Under the pieces are notes generated by a model. The model was not told where the DNA came from. It searched no databases and worked only from the letters and a program-made list of their open reading frames with translations. A DNA stretch of 64,000 nt from Clostridium sp. 1001271st1 H5. GTDB taxonomy: Bacteria; Bacillota; Clostridia; Lachnospirales; Lachnospiraceae. The stretch is taken from positions 248,001 through 312,000 of the forward strand of contig NZ_SPHO01000002.1 of assembly GCF_005845215.1 (NCBI RefSeq), read 5' to 3'. The position numbers were made by a program, and so were the translations under genes. Shown here piece after piece: positions 15,394 to 24,561 of the stretch. Numbering within the stretch: position 1 is the stretch's first letter; each line of letters starts with the position of its first letter.

Positions 15394-16875
15394 ATGTCAT
15401 ATAGTTGGGACTGGGTGCTGGATTTTGTAAAGGCCTGCGCAAAGATGGCTGTCATATGGGTGATATCCACCATACTGGCCATTGTTCTGGACAGCTGCGG
15501 AATCAGGGCGGAGAACCTGCTTTTGGTATATTTGCTGGGAGTGCTCATCAGCATACTGGCCACCAGCAGCCTGGCATGGGCCCTGTGCGCTGCCATTGTT
15601 TTTACATTTACATTCAATTATCTGTTTACGGAGCCAAAGCTTACGTTCCATATGGATGATGTGAACTACGTGGTGTCGTCCATTATCTTTGTGGCAGCGG
15701 CTTCCATTGTGGCCACCCTGGTGGTGAAGCTGCAGAAACAGATGCAGATTGCCAACAAGAAGAGAGAGATTACAGCCAGGATGAATGAGATAGGAAGCGG
15801 ATTCCTGAACCTGTCCGGCTACCAGCAGATTAAGGAGTACAGCGAGGAAAGCCTGTCTAATCTGACGGGGAAGCCGGTGAGCGTCCTTTTGAAGGAGGAC
15901 GAGAAGGAAGAATTTTCTGATTATATGGCTGAGTGGTGCTGCCGCCAGTCCATTCCGTGCGGCCATGGTGAATGCCAGTTTCCGGATGACAATGGCCTGT
16001 ACGTCCCCATCCGCAACCGGGAAAAGACCTACGGCGTGATTATATTTGACTGTGAGGGCTGGACCCTGAGCGAGGAAGAAAAAATATATGTGGATACGGT
16101 CATTTCCCAGCTTACGCTGGTCATTGAGCGGGAACTGCTCAGCCGTGAGAAGGAAAACACCAGGATTCAGGTGGAGCGGGAACGGTTAAAGAGCACTCTT
16201 TTAAGAAGTATTTCCCACGACCTGCGCACGCCCCTTACGGGAATCACTGGCAGCGCCGGCTTCCTTTTGGATAATCTGGGAATCATGGATGAGGCCACCA
16301 TTAAAAGCATGCTGAAGGATATATGCTCGGACTCCGAATGGCTCAGCACCATGGTGGAAAACCTGCTGAACCTGACGCGAATCCAGGAGGGACGTCTGGA
16401 TATCAATAAGAAGAAGGAAGTGGTGGATGACCTTGTGTCCTCCGCCGTGCGGCTGGTGTCCAACCGGGTGGGAAACCACACCCTGAGGATGGAGACGCCG
16501 GAGGACATCCTGCTGGTAGCGGTGGACGGAAGACTGTTTATCCAGGTTCTGGTCAATCTCCTGGACAATGCGTTCCGCCATTCCGGGGCCAATACCACAG
16601 TGACCCTCAGCGTGAGGCAGGATGGAAATTGTCTTAAGTTTGTGGTGGCGGATAATGGGATAGGACTTCCGGACGGTAAGATAGATAAGATTTTTGATAA
16701 TTTTTTTACCACGGCCTATGAAAACGGCGATAAGCAGCGGGGCGTGGGACTGGGGCTTACCATATGCAAGGCCATGGTGGAGGCCCAGGGCGGGACCATC
16801 CGGGCTTACAACAGCCCCAAGGGGGGCGCTGTATTCGAGGTATCAATGCCAATGGAGGACAAGAAGGATGAATGA
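15394..16875 (+). CDS. KdpD-like sensor histidine kinase, C-terminal half (DUF4118/GAF/HisKA/HATPase)
   Basis: 493 residues. The N-terminus has about four transmembrane helices like DUF4118 (VIWVISTILAIVLDSCG, LLVYLLGVLISILATSSLAW, FTFNYLFTEP). A GAF-like region covers about 130-250. The kinase follows with H box RSISHDLRTPLTG (His275), N box VNLLDNAFRHS, G1 DNGIGLPD and G2 GVGLGLTICKAM. It lacks the KdpD Walker domain and Usp domain, which are encoded separately at 12001. It should phosphorylate KdpE, whose gene overlaps by 8 bp. Both KdpD parts carry a membrane and GAF module, so the split is not a simple stop in the middle of one gene. Confidence 0.93.
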   Translation: MSYSWDWVLDFVKACAKMAVIWVISTILAIVLDSCGIRAENLLLVYLLGVLISILATSSLAWALCAAIVFTFTFNYLFTEPKLTFHMDDVNYVVSSIIFVAAASIVATLVVKLQKQMQIANKKREITARMNEIGSGFLNLSGYQQIKEYSEESLSNLTGKPVSVLLKEDEKEEFSDYMAEWCCRQSIPCGHGECQFPDDNGLYVPIRNREKTYGVIIFDCEGWTLSEEEKIYVDTVISQLTLVIERELLSREKENTRIQVERERLKSTLLRSISHDLRTPLTGITGSAGFLLDNLGIMDEATIKSMLKDICSDSEWLSTMVENLLNLTRIQEGRLDINKKKEVVDDLVSSAVRLVSNRVGNHTLRMETPEDILLVAVDGRLFIQVLVNLLDNAFRHSGANTTVTLSVRQDGNCLKFVVADNGIGLPDGKIDKIFDNFFTTAYENGDKQRGVGLGLTICKAMVEAQGGTIRAYNSPKGGAVFEVSMPMEDKKDE

Positions 16876-17557
16876 GACAACAATCCTTGTCATTGAGGAT
16901 GACAAGAGCATACAGAATTTTATGAAAATATCCCTGAAAACAAGGGGATACTCCTATATACTGGCTGATAACGGACTGTCCGGCATATCCCTCTTTTATG
17001 CGGACCATCCGGACCTGATACTTCTGGATTTGGGATTGCCGGATATTGACGGCATGGAGGTGCTGCGGCAAATCCGGCAGAAGTCCGATGTGCCTGTTAT
17101 CGTGGTTTCCGCCAGGGGGCAGGAACGGGAGAAAATCAATGCCCTGGACCAGGGAGCGGACGACTATGTGACCAAGCCCTTCAGTGCGGAGGAGCTGCTG
17201 GCCAGAATCCGCGTGGGGCTGCGCCATAAGAGTTCCTCGGTAAACCGCCAGGAACAGGAATTCTGCCTGGATTATTTCCGGCTGGATTTTGAAAAGCGCA
17301 AACTGTACGTCCATGACCAGGAGGTGCATCTGACTCCCCTGGAATACAAGATGGTGGTCCTTCTGGTAAACAACAGCGGCAAGGTGCTGACCCACCACTA
17401 TATCCAGCAGGAGGTGTGGGGATATGACACAACGGACGATTACCAGTCGCTGCGGGTGTTTATGGCCAATATACGGAGAAAGATTGAGGATAACACAGCC
17501 AATCCCAGGTTCATACTCACAGAGGTGGGCGTGGGGTACCGGTTTGTGGATGAATAG
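16868..17557 (+). CDS. kdpE: Response regulator KdpE (OmpR family)
   Basis: About 229 residues. ATG 16868 overlaps the kinase stop by 8 bp, and AAGAAGG just before it serves as RBS; the longer in-frame ATG at 16694 lies inside the kinase gene. The receiver domain has the acidic pair in IEDDKS, the phospho-acceptor Asp54 in LILLDLGLPD, VSARG and the Lys in DDYVTKPF. A winged-helix effector domain (about 130-225) ends with YQSLRVFMANIRRKIE and EVGVGYRFV. It should activate kdpFABC, and perhaps the RCK pair, through the T-rich repeats described above. Confidence 0.95.
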   Translation: MNETTILVIEDDKSIQNFMKISLKTRGYSYILADNGLSGISLFYADHPDLILLDLGLPDIDGMEVLRQIRQKSDVPVIVVSARGQEREKINALDQGADDYVTKPFSAEELLARIRVGLRHKSSSVNRQEQEFCLDYFRLDFEKRKLYVHDQEVHLTPLEYKMVVLLVNNSGKVLTHHYIQQEVWGYDTTDDYQSLRVFMANIRRKIEDNTANPRFILTEVGVGYRFVDE

Positions 17558-17621
17558 GAGGGCCCGAATGGGACGAATCGGGCCGGGCATGGCGGAATAC
17601 TGTTTCCGTACATGTTCCGGG

Positions 17622-17672
17622 ATATACCGGGAAGCAGGCATCGGAAGAGGCAGGCGTCCCGGTATATTTTTT
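17622..17672 (+). terminator. Rho-independent terminator after kdpE
   Basis: ATATACCGGGA (17622-17632) pairs with TCCCGGTATAT (17657-17667) over 11 bp, and the right arm runs into TTTTTT. The loop is 24 nt. It closes the kdp regulatory operon. Confidence 0.85.
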
Positions 17673-17701
17673 GGAATATTTTTTCTGGAAGTAAAATAGT
17701 C

Positions 17702-17730
17702 TTGAAAAAATCCCCTAAACTGATTAAACT
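17702..17730 (+). promoter_or_regulatory. Promoter directly abutting the LRR gene
   Basis: TTGAAA (17702-17707) and TAAACT (17725-17730) with 17 bp spacing. The predicted transcription start coincides with the ATG at 17737 and no Shine-Dalgarno is present, suggesting a leaderless mRNA. Confidence 0.45.
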
Positions 17731-17736
17731 GATACC

Positions 17737-18681
17737 ATGAGATTATTATATGAAAAGACGCTGGATGGGGTCTGCCTCCAGCGTTGTTATGGTTTGGACA
17801 AGATTCTGGAGATTCCGGACACAGCGGGAGGACTGCCGGTGACAGAGCTGGCAGGGTACATTTTTTCGGATACGGTCCGCAGGCGGGAACCGCCGCCCGG
17901 TGAGTACCGGGGAGAGCCGGAGCTTTGCGGCAGCCAGGTAGAGGAAATCAGCCTGCCGGATACCGTCAGGAAGGTGGGGGCTTATGGCTTCTACAACTGC
18001 TGCGGGCTCAGGAAGCTATCCTGCAGCAGTGCGGTGGAGGACTGGGGAGCCGGGGTGTTTACAGGCTGTACGGGCCTGGAATACCTGGATATCCGCATTG
18101 CAGAGGGCCGGAAGTCCTGCTTTAAGGACATTCTGTCGGAGCTTCACCAGACCCTGATTGTGAATTACAGGGACAGTTCCGGGACGCTTCTGGCAAAGCT
18201 TATATTTCCGGAATTTTTTGAGGAGTCGGTGGAAAATACGCCGGCCCGCATCATTATGAGGGAGATGCACGGCTGCGGCCACATGTACCGGTACTGTTTT
18301 GAGGGAGGGGATTTCCGCTTCGATGAGTATGACAGGCTGTTTCCCAATGTAAAGGTCCAGGAAAAGCCGGAGCTGTCCGTGCGCCTGGCCCTGTACCGCC
18401 TGTACTGGCCCTATGGTTTAAGGGAACATGCAGAGAATGAGTACTGGGAGTATGTGAGGCTTCATGCCGGGGAAGGCGCAGAGGGACTGATTCAGCGCGG
18501 GGAGCGGGATATTCTGGGCTTCATGGCCCGGTCGTCCCGGCTGGGAGACGCTGAGATGAAGAAAATGGTAGACGCGGCTGCCAGGGCCGGGGACGCCCAG
18601 TCCTCCGCCCTTTTGCTGGATGCGAGGCACGGCGGCAGTCCGGGCCGGGGCCCAGGGCGCAGGCGCACATTTGAGTTATAG
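17737..18681 (+). CDS. BspA-like leucine-rich repeat protein
   Basis: 314 residues. The N-terminal half has degenerate BspA/TpLRR units (LRR_5): EISLPDTVRKVGAYGFYNCC, then LRKLSCSSAVEDWGAGVFTGCTGLEYL. The C-terminal half, roughly residues 140-300, is a charged helical region without repeats that I do not recognise. There is no signal peptide or anchor, so it is probably cytoplasmic. It is a single gene between the kdpE terminator and the aminopeptidase. Function unknown; related multi-copy proteins are common in Lachnospiraceae. Confidence 0.7.
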   Translation: MRLLYEKTLDGVCLQRCYGLDKILEIPDTAGGLPVTELAGYIFSDTVRRREPPPGEYRGEPELCGSQVEEISLPDTVRKVGAYGFYNCCGLRKLSCSSAVEDWGAGVFTGCTGLEYLDIRIAEGRKSCFKDILSELHQTLIVNYRDSSGTLLAKLIFPEFFEESVENTPARIIMREMHGCGHMYRYCFEGGDFRFDEYDRLFPNVKVQEKPELSVRLALYRLYWPYGLREHAENEYWEYVRLHAGEGAEGLIQRGERDILGFMARSSRLGDAEMKKMVDAAARAGDAQSSALLLDARHGGSPGRGPGRRRTFEL

Positions 18682-18753
18682 ACAGAGGAAGGGTCATAAT
18701 ATAAGTCAGCAAAGCATCAGATTATATAAATAAAGTATACCAGGAGGATAATA

Positions 18754-20148
18754 ATGGCTAAGAAGACAAAAGGACAGGAATTACAGGAACAGCTATCATG
18801 GGCGTTCCCTCATATTGGAAAGGATAAACCGGAGCAGACGGAAAAGGCGTTTAAATACTGCGAGGGTTATAAGGCGTTTCTGGATGCAGGAAAGACAGAG
18901 CGGGAGTGTGTAAAGGAAGCGGTAAAAATGCTTAAGAAGGCTGGCTATAAGCCCTTTGACTCCGGTGAATCCTATGAGCCGGGAGACAAGGTGTATTATG
19001 TGAACCGCGGCAAGTCTCTGATTGCCACCACATTTGGCAAAAAACCTCTGGACCAGGGGCTGAGAATCAACGGAGCCCATATTGATTCCCCCAGACTGGA
19101 TTTAAAGCCCAATCCCCTTTATGAAAAGGAGGATATTGCGTATTTTAAGACCCATTATTACGGCGGCATCCGCAAATACCAGTGGGGAACCATTCCGCTG
19201 GCTATGCACGGCGTGGTGGTGAAGAAAAACGGAGAGATTCAAGAGGTTTCCATAGGAGAGGATGAGAAGGAGCCTGTGTTCTGCGTAACGGACCTGCTTC
19301 CCCATCTGGCCGCCAAGCAGAACGAGCGCCCGTTAAAAGACGGGCTTAAGGGCGAGGAGCTGAATATTGTGGTTGGCTCTCTGCCGTTCCAGGATGAGGA
19401 GGTAAAGGAGCCCGTGAAGCTGATGGCCTTAAGCCTTCTGAATGAGAAATACGGCATCACGGAAAAGGACTTTTTCCGGGCTGAGATTGAAATGGTTCCC
19501 GCTGTAAAGGCCAGGGACGTTGGGTTTGATACCAGCATGATAGGCGCTTACGGCCAGGACGACAGGGTATGCGCGTACACGGCCCTGACAGCTGAGATAG
19601 ATGCAAAGAAGCCGGCCCATACAACAGTGACCATTCTGGCTGACAAGGAGGAAATCGGCTCCACCGGCAACACGGGCCTGAATTCGGATTTTGTGCTTCA
19701 TTACATAGAGGATTTGTCGGAACAGGCAGGCGTCAGCCCAAGGGAGGTGCTGCGCAAATCCCTGTGCCTTTCCTCGGATGTGAACGCTGCGTTTGATCCC
19801 GGTTTCCCGGATGTGTACGAAGGCCGCAATACCAGCTATATCAACAAAGGCTGTGTGCTGACCAAGTATACGGGGGCCAGGGGAAAATCCGGTTCCAACG
19901 ACGCCAGCGCCGAGACCATGGCAAAGGTCATTGCCATTATGGAGGAGGAGGGCGTGTACTGGCAGGCCGGTGAGCTGGGAGCCGTGGATGTGGGCGGCGG
20001 CGGAACCATTGCCCAGTTCGTGGCCCACATGGATGTGGATACCGTGGATTTGGGAGTGCCCATCCTGTCCATGCATTCTCCGTTTGAGCTGGCTTCCAAA
20101 CTGGATGTCTATAATACGTATAAGGCCTTTAGGGCGTTCTATAAATAG
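18754..20148 (+). CDS. M18 family zinc aminopeptidase
   Basis: 464 residues, cytoplasmic. Family M18 metal-binding segments are seen in order: NGAHIDSPRLDLKPNPL (first His and Asp), ADKEEIGSTG (catalytic Glu pair), SSDVNAAFDP (Asp) and the end MHSPFELASKLDVYNTYKAF (last His). These fit an ApeA/LAP4-like aminopeptidase removing N-terminal, often acidic, residues. A clear RBS, AGGAGG, lies 7 bp before the ATG. It appears to be a single-gene unit between the LRR gene and the foldase gene. Confidence 0.92.
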   Translation: MAKKTKGQELQEQLSWAFPHIGKDKPEQTEKAFKYCEGYKAFLDAGKTERECVKEAVKMLKKAGYKPFDSGESYEPGDKVYYVNRGKSLIATTFGKKPLDQGLRINGAHIDSPRLDLKPNPLYEKEDIAYFKTHYYGGIRKYQWGTIPLAMHGVVVKKNGEIQEVSIGEDEKEPVFCVTDLLPHLAAKQNERPLKDGLKGEELNIVVGSLPFQDEEVKEPVKLMALSLLNEKYGITEKDFFRAEIEMVPAVKARDVGFDTSMIGAYGQDDRVCAYTALTAEIDAKKPAHTTVTILADKEEIGSTGNTGLNSDFVLHYIEDLSEQAGVSPREVLRKSLCLSSDVNAAFDPGFPDVYEGRNTSYINKGCVLTKYTGARGKSGSNDASAETMAKVIAIMEEEGVYWQAGELGAVDVGGGGTIAQFVAHMDVDTVDLGVPILSMHSPFELASKLDVYNTYKAFRAFYK

Positions 20149-20316
20149 CCTTCATAAAGCGGTACTTAAATTTTCATGAAATTGGTGGAAAGTCTTTTTT
20201 TTCACGGACAGGTATGATATAACTATGTACAGCGCACGCTTTTTGGGGATGACTGGAAAAATAAGGATAATTTGACGCCCTGCGTGTGAAATCAGGATAG
20301 AAAAGGGATATGTAAA

Positions 20317-21450
20317 ATGAAAAAATTAGCACTCATATGTTTATGCGGACTGGTTGCAGCCTCCATCATGACAGGCTGCGGGGCCGGCCAGACAGAAGGA
20401 AAGGAAAACCTGGGCACAGTCGAGCTGGCAGAGTATAAGGGCGTGAAAGTCAATGTACCGGCTGTCATGGTAACCGATGCAGAGGTGGAGTCAAGAATCA
20501 ACCAGGTGCTCAGCCAGAATCCGAACATTGTGGAAGTGGACAGGCCGGCGGCGGAAGGCGACATTGTCAATATTGATTATGTGGGAAAACAGGACGGAGT
20601 GGAATTTGCAGGCGGCACCGGCCAGGGACAGGACCTGACTCTTGGCTCCGGCAGGATGATTGCCGGATTTGAGGACGGACTGGTTGGCACAAAGAAGGGC
20701 GATAAGAAGGAACTGAACCTGACATTCCCGGAGGATTACAGTGAGAAAGCCCTGGCAGGCCAGGCGGTTGTATTTGAGGTTACTGTGAATTCAGTGAAGG
20801 AAAAGCAGTCAGCTGTACTGGATGATGCATTTGTACAGAGTGTATCTGATTTTAAGACCGTGGACGAGTACAGGGCCAGCATTAAGGAAGACCTTTTAAA
20901 ACAGAAGCAGCAGTCCGCAGACCTTCAGATTCAGCAGTTTGTACTTAAGAACGTGGTTGAAAATTCCAAGTTCAAGCTGAACAAGAATACTCTTTCCAGA
21001 CGCTATAATGACCGTATTAAGCAGTATGAAGAGCAGGCCAAGATGTATGGAACCAACCTGGCCGGTATGGCTAAGGCCAACGGCATGGATGTGCCGGGAT
21101 TACAGGAAGCTGTCTATGCATCCGTGAAAGACGATGTGAAAAACCAGCTGGTCATCCTTAAGGTTGCCGAGCTGGAGGGCATCACCCTGGAGGATGCGGA
21201 CCGTCAGGCGTTTGCTGAGATGAACGGACAGACCCTGGAGTCAGCTGTGGAATATTTCGGCCAGGAGACCCTGGATGAGATGGCCCTGAACCAGAAGGTT
21301 ATGAAGTTCATGGCAGACAACGCGGTCAATGAAGCCCAGGATACATCTGCGCCCGCAGAGGAGACAGCTGCCGCAGAGGAAACCACAACCGCAGAGGAGA
21401 CAACGGCTCCGGAAGAAACAACAGCTGCAGAGACATCTGCCGCACAGTAA
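20317..21450 (+). CDS. Trigger-factor-like peptidyl-prolyl isomerase lipoprotein
   Basis: 377 residues. The signal peptide ends in a lipobox, IMTGC, with Cys21, so it is a surface lipoprotein. Residues about 75-165 are an FKBP domain: AAEGDIVNIDYVGKQDG, GSGRMIAGFEDGLVG and VVFEVTVNSVKEK. About 170-340 resembles the helical trigger-factor C-domain, with KTVDEYRASIKEDL. The last about 35 residues are a Glu/Thr/Ala-rich repetitive tail. It lacks the trigger-factor ribosome-binding domain, so it is likely an extracytoplasmic foldase comparable in role to PrsA. A 168 bp non-coding gap with no clear hairpin precedes it. Confidence 0.88.
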   Translation: MKKLALICLCGLVAASIMTGCGAGQTEGKENLGTVELAEYKGVKVNVPAVMVTDAEVESRINQVLSQNPNIVEVDRPAAEGDIVNIDYVGKQDGVEFAGGTGQGQDLTLGSGRMIAGFEDGLVGTKKGDKKELNLTFPEDYSEKALAGQAVVFEVTVNSVKEKQSAVLDDAFVQSVSDFKTVDEYRASIKEDLLKQKQQSADLQIQQFVLKNVVENSKFKLNKNTLSRRYNDRIKQYEEQAKMYGTNLAGMAKANGMDVPGLQEAVYASVKDDVKNQLVILKVAELEGITLEDADRQAFAEMNGQTLESAVEYFGQETLDEMALNQKVMKFMADNAVNEAQDTSAPAEETAAAEETTTAEETTAPEETTAAETSAAQ

Positions 21451-21485
21451 AGAAGGATTGCCAAAAGAAGAAGGAGGACTCGTAC

Positions 21486-22070
21486 ATGCAGATTTTAAAG
21501 GACAGGATACGCAGGGATGGCAAGATAAAAGCCGGAAACGTTCTGAAGGTGGACAGTTTCTTGAACCATCAGATGGATATTAAGCTTTTTGGAGAGATTG
21601 GAAAAGAATTTAAGCGCAGGTTTGCTGATGTGGAGGTCACGAAGATTCTTACCATCGAGGCCTCCGGAATCGGAATTGCATGTATTGTGGCCCAGTATTT
21701 TGATGTACCGGTTGTATTTGCCAAGAAGACCCAGACCAAGAATATTGCAGGTGAAGTTTATACCACCAAGGTGGAGTCCTACACCCACGGCAGGGTCTAT
21801 GACATCATCGTGTCAAGGGAGTTTCTGGGAGCCGGCGACAAGGTGCTGCTTATCGATGACTTCCTTGCCAATGGAAAGGCCCTGGAAGGCCTGGCTGCCC
21901 TGGTACGGGATTCCGGCGCAGAGCTGGTGGGAGCGGGCATTGTGATTGAGAAGGGATTCCAGGTAGGCGGAGATTTGCTCCGTTCAGAGGGTATCCGGCT
22001 GGAGTCACTGGCAATCGTGGAAAGCATGGATGAGGAGAAACAGACCATTGTGTTCAGAGATGATGAATAA
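21486..22070 (+). CDS. xpt: Xanthine phosphoribosyltransferase
   Basis: 194 residues, the usual length. It starts MQILKDRIRRDGKIKAGNVL, near-identical in pattern to Bacillus Xpt, and has the PRPP-binding loop VLLIDDFLANGKALEG. It converts xanthine and PRPP to XMP for purine salvage, in the cytosol. The RBS AAGGAGGA precedes ATG 21486. I looked for a purine riboswitch, but only 35 bp separates it from the foldase gene, so none is present. The next gene overlaps its end. Confidence 0.95.
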   Translation: MQILKDRIRRDGKIKAGNVLKVDSFLNHQMDIKLFGEIGKEFKRRFADVEVTKILTIEASGIGIACIVAQYFDVPVVFAKKTQTKNIAGEVYTTKVESYTHGRVYDIIVSREFLGAGDKVLLIDDFLANGKALEGLAALVRDSGAELVGAGIVIEKGFQVGGDLLRSEGIRLESLAIVESMDEEKQTIVFRDDE

Positions 22071-22857
22071 AAGAACAAAGGCTTTATTTTACGATATTGA
22101 CGGAACCCTCCTGTCTGAGAAGACGCGGAGGGTTCCTGAGAGTGCGGTACAGGCGCTGAAGGAGGCACGGAGACAGGGACATCTGGTGTTTATCAATACG
22201 GGCCGCGTATATGCCCACCTGGGCGATATTAAGGACCTGGTGGAGGCGGATGGTTATCTGTGCGGCTGCGGGACCTATATACTTGCAGAGGGCCGGGTGA
22301 TGTACAGCTACCACATTCCCCATGAGAGAGGGCTGGAAATCAAGAGGCATATTGATGAATGCGGACTGGACGGAGCCCTTGAGGCATGGGATGGAATTCA
22401 TGTCCACAGGTCCCTGTCGCCCATTCCAAGGGTGGAGGAGCTGAAGAACGCTCTCAGGAAATCGGACTGTCTGTCCGAATATGACTGGGAAGACGATGGT
22501 TATGATTTTGATAAATTCTATCTTCTTTCAGGTGAAAACAGCAGGCCCAAGGAACTGTTTGGACGGCTCAGGGATATGGAAATCATAGACCGCGGCGGCG
22601 GGGAATATGAATGTGTGCCCAGAGGCCATTCCAAGGCAACGGCCATTGATTTGGTATTAAAACATTACGGCATCTCCCTGGATGACGCGTATGTGTTCGG
22701 TGACAGCGGCAATGACCTTGCCATGTTTCGCTACGCCAGGAACTGTATCCTGATGGGAAAGCATGACGAAGTGCTGGAGCCCTACGCAACGTTTGAGACA
22801 AAGGATGTGGATGAGGACGGAATCGCGTATGCCATGAAGGAACTGGGCATAATATAA
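22060..22857 (+). CDS. Cof-type HAD hydrolase
   Basis: About 265 residues. Starts at 22060 or 22063 (two successive ATGs) overlap the end of xpt, indicating translational coupling; the in-frame ATG at 22030 lies inside xpt. HAD motif I is FYDIDGTLL, motif II is INTGR, a Lys lies in the KATAIDLVLKHYGI region, and motif IV is VFGDSGNDLAMF. These are typical of Cof/YbiV sugar-phosphate or flavin phosphatases. Substrate is unknown; the link with xpt hints at nucleotide or phosphoribosyl metabolism. Confidence 0.88.
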   Translation: MMNKRTKALFYDIDGTLLSEKTRRVPESAVQALKEARRQGHLVFINTGRVYAHLGDIKDLVEADGYLCGCGTYILAEGRVMYSYHIPHERGLEIKRHIDECGLDGALEAWDGIHVHRSLSPIPRVEELKNALRKSDCLSEYDWEDDGYDFDKFYLLSGENSRPKELFGRLRDMEIIDRGGGEYECVPRGHSKATAIDLVLKHYGISLDDAYVFGDSGNDLAMFRYARNCILMGKHDEVLEPYATFETKDVDEDGIAYAMKELGII

Positions 22858-22891
22858 CACAGCAAGACTTGATACGAAAAGAGCAGACTGC

Positions 22892-24460
22892 ATGAAGAGA
22901 AAGACCTGGATGATAAGTGCCCTGATGTATGCCATGGTATTCATGGCATGCTTCGGGGTACTGCACGTTTTAAAGACATTAATGGAGCCTTCGGGGCCTG
23001 TACCGGTTGAGAGCAGGGAACGCGCAGAGGTGCCTGAGAGCACCGGAGGAGGGGGAAACGGAGAGGAACAGGGGGAACAGGCCGGGCCGGCAGTTGCTAC
23101 GGATTCCCAGGCCCGGGAACCCCAGGATGAGGTAATCAGGCAGGAGGGCTATAAAGAGTGGAAGAGGACATTCCCCGGCATGTGGACTCCGCCGGAGGCG
23201 CCGGAGGAACCCTACATACCGCCCAAGCTAATCCTGGCAACAGACTTACACTACCAAAGTGCCTCGGCGGGAGACGGCGGGGAAGCCTTCCGGCTGTTTG
23301 TGGAGCGGAGTGACGGAAAGGTGGTGCAGTATCTGCCCGAGCTTCTGGAAGCATTTCTGGATGAGGTCATCCGGGAGCAGCCGTCCGCCCTGGTTCTCAG
23401 CGGGGACATTACCATGAACGGGGAGCGCATAAACCATGAGGAACTGGCGGCAAGGCTTAAGAGGGTCCAGGATGCCGGTATACAGGTCCTGGTGATTCCG
23501 GGAAACCATGATATCAATAACCATAATGCCGCGGTTTACTACGGCGCCCAGAAGGAGCCTGCTCCCTATATTGACGGACCTGAATTTTACGAGATTTACC
23601 ATGAATACGGTTATGACCAGGCGCTGAGCCGGGACAGCGGTTCGCTGAGCTACGTCTATGCCCTGGATGACAGGAACTGGCTCCTGATGCTGGACTCCTG
23701 CCAGTATGAGCCGGATAACAAGGTGGAGGGAAGGCTGAAGGACAGCACCATGGCATGGGCCGATGAACAGCTGGCCAGAGCAGAGGAGGAGGGCGTGTTT
23801 GTGATACCCATTGCCCATCATAACCTGTTGGCCCAGAGCAGGATGTATACCACCCAGTGTGCCATGGACAACAACGCGGAGGTGATTTCCCTCCTCCAAA
23901 AGCACCGGCTTCCCCTGTTTTTCAGCGGACATCTGCATGTGCAGCGTATCCGCAAGCATAAGAGCGAACCAGGAGTGCCGGATGGGGATTACGGCATACA
24001 GGAAATAGTGACGGACGCCCTCAGCATACCTCCCTGCCAGTACGGAGAGGTGTTATGGGAGGAGGACGGAAGCATTTCGTATGCAACCAGGTCCGTGGAT
24101 GTATCGGCATGGGCCGGGAAAAACGGAAGCGCTAATCCGGACCTGCTGGATTTTGAGGACTGGTCCTACCGGTACATACAGAAGCTCATTAGCGACCAGA
24201 TAAGGGGCGTTGTGAAGAACCTTGGTGCGGATGTGGAACATTCCATGGCAGCCACCTATGCGGGTGTGTACATTGATTACTATGCTGGGCGGGAGATTGA
24301 CACCAGGGGTATAAAGAGCACTAAGGGATACCGGTTCTGGGAGAGGAACATGCCGGACAGCTACCTGATTCGGGAACTGGATGCCATGATTGCCGACTCG
24401 GACAGGGATAACAACTATTTCCTGCTTCCTGAGGAGGAAGGCTGGCTGACCGGGGATTAG
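22892..24460 (+). CDS. Membrane-anchored calcineurin-type phosphoesterase
   Basis: 522 residues. A hydrophobic N-terminal segment (MISALMYAMVFMACFGVLHV) acts as signal anchor and is followed by a Pro/Glu/Gly-rich linker to about residue 105. The catalytic metallophosphatase motifs are all present: LATDLHYQ, LSGDITMNG, IPGNHDIN, IAHHN and SGHLHVQ. These bind two metal ions and hydrolyse phosphomonoesters or diesters outside the cell. The C-terminal about 120 residues are family-specific and unassigned. The RBS is weak (AAGAG). Confidence 0.88.
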   Translation: MKRKTWMISALMYAMVFMACFGVLHVLKTLMEPSGPVPVESRERAEVPESTGGGGNGEEQGEQAGPAVATDSQAREPQDEVIRQEGYKEWKRTFPGMWTPPEAPEEPYIPPKLILATDLHYQSASAGDGGEAFRLFVERSDGKVVQYLPELLEAFLDEVIREQPSALVLSGDITMNGERINHEELAARLKRVQDAGIQVLVIPGNHDINNHNAAVYYGAQKEPAPYIDGPEFYEIYHEYGYDQALSRDSGSLSYVYALDDRNWLLMLDSCQYEPDNKVEGRLKDSTMAWADEQLARAEEEGVFVIPIAHHNLLAQSRMYTTQCAMDNNAEVISLLQKHRLPLFFSGHLHVQRIRKHKSEPGVPDGDYGIQEIVTDALSIPPCQYGEVLWEEDGSISYATRSVDVSAWAGKNGSANPDLLDFEDWSYRYIQKLISDQIRGVVKNLGADVEHSMAATYAGVYIDYYAGREIDTRGIKSTKGYRFWERNMPDSYLIRELDAMIADSDRDNNYFLLPEEEGWLTGD

Positions 24461-24561
24461 GCGGCTGTAATGAATGGCCAAACATACTTATATTCACCTG
24501 GCGGTAAAGCGCCGGGGATGTTACAATAGACATATACCATAATATGTAAGGAGGGCCTGCT

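Noticed and set aside
21451..21485. Purine riboswitch upstream of xpt
   Set aside because: Only 35 bp separate xpt from the foldase gene and no riboswitch core sequence is present.
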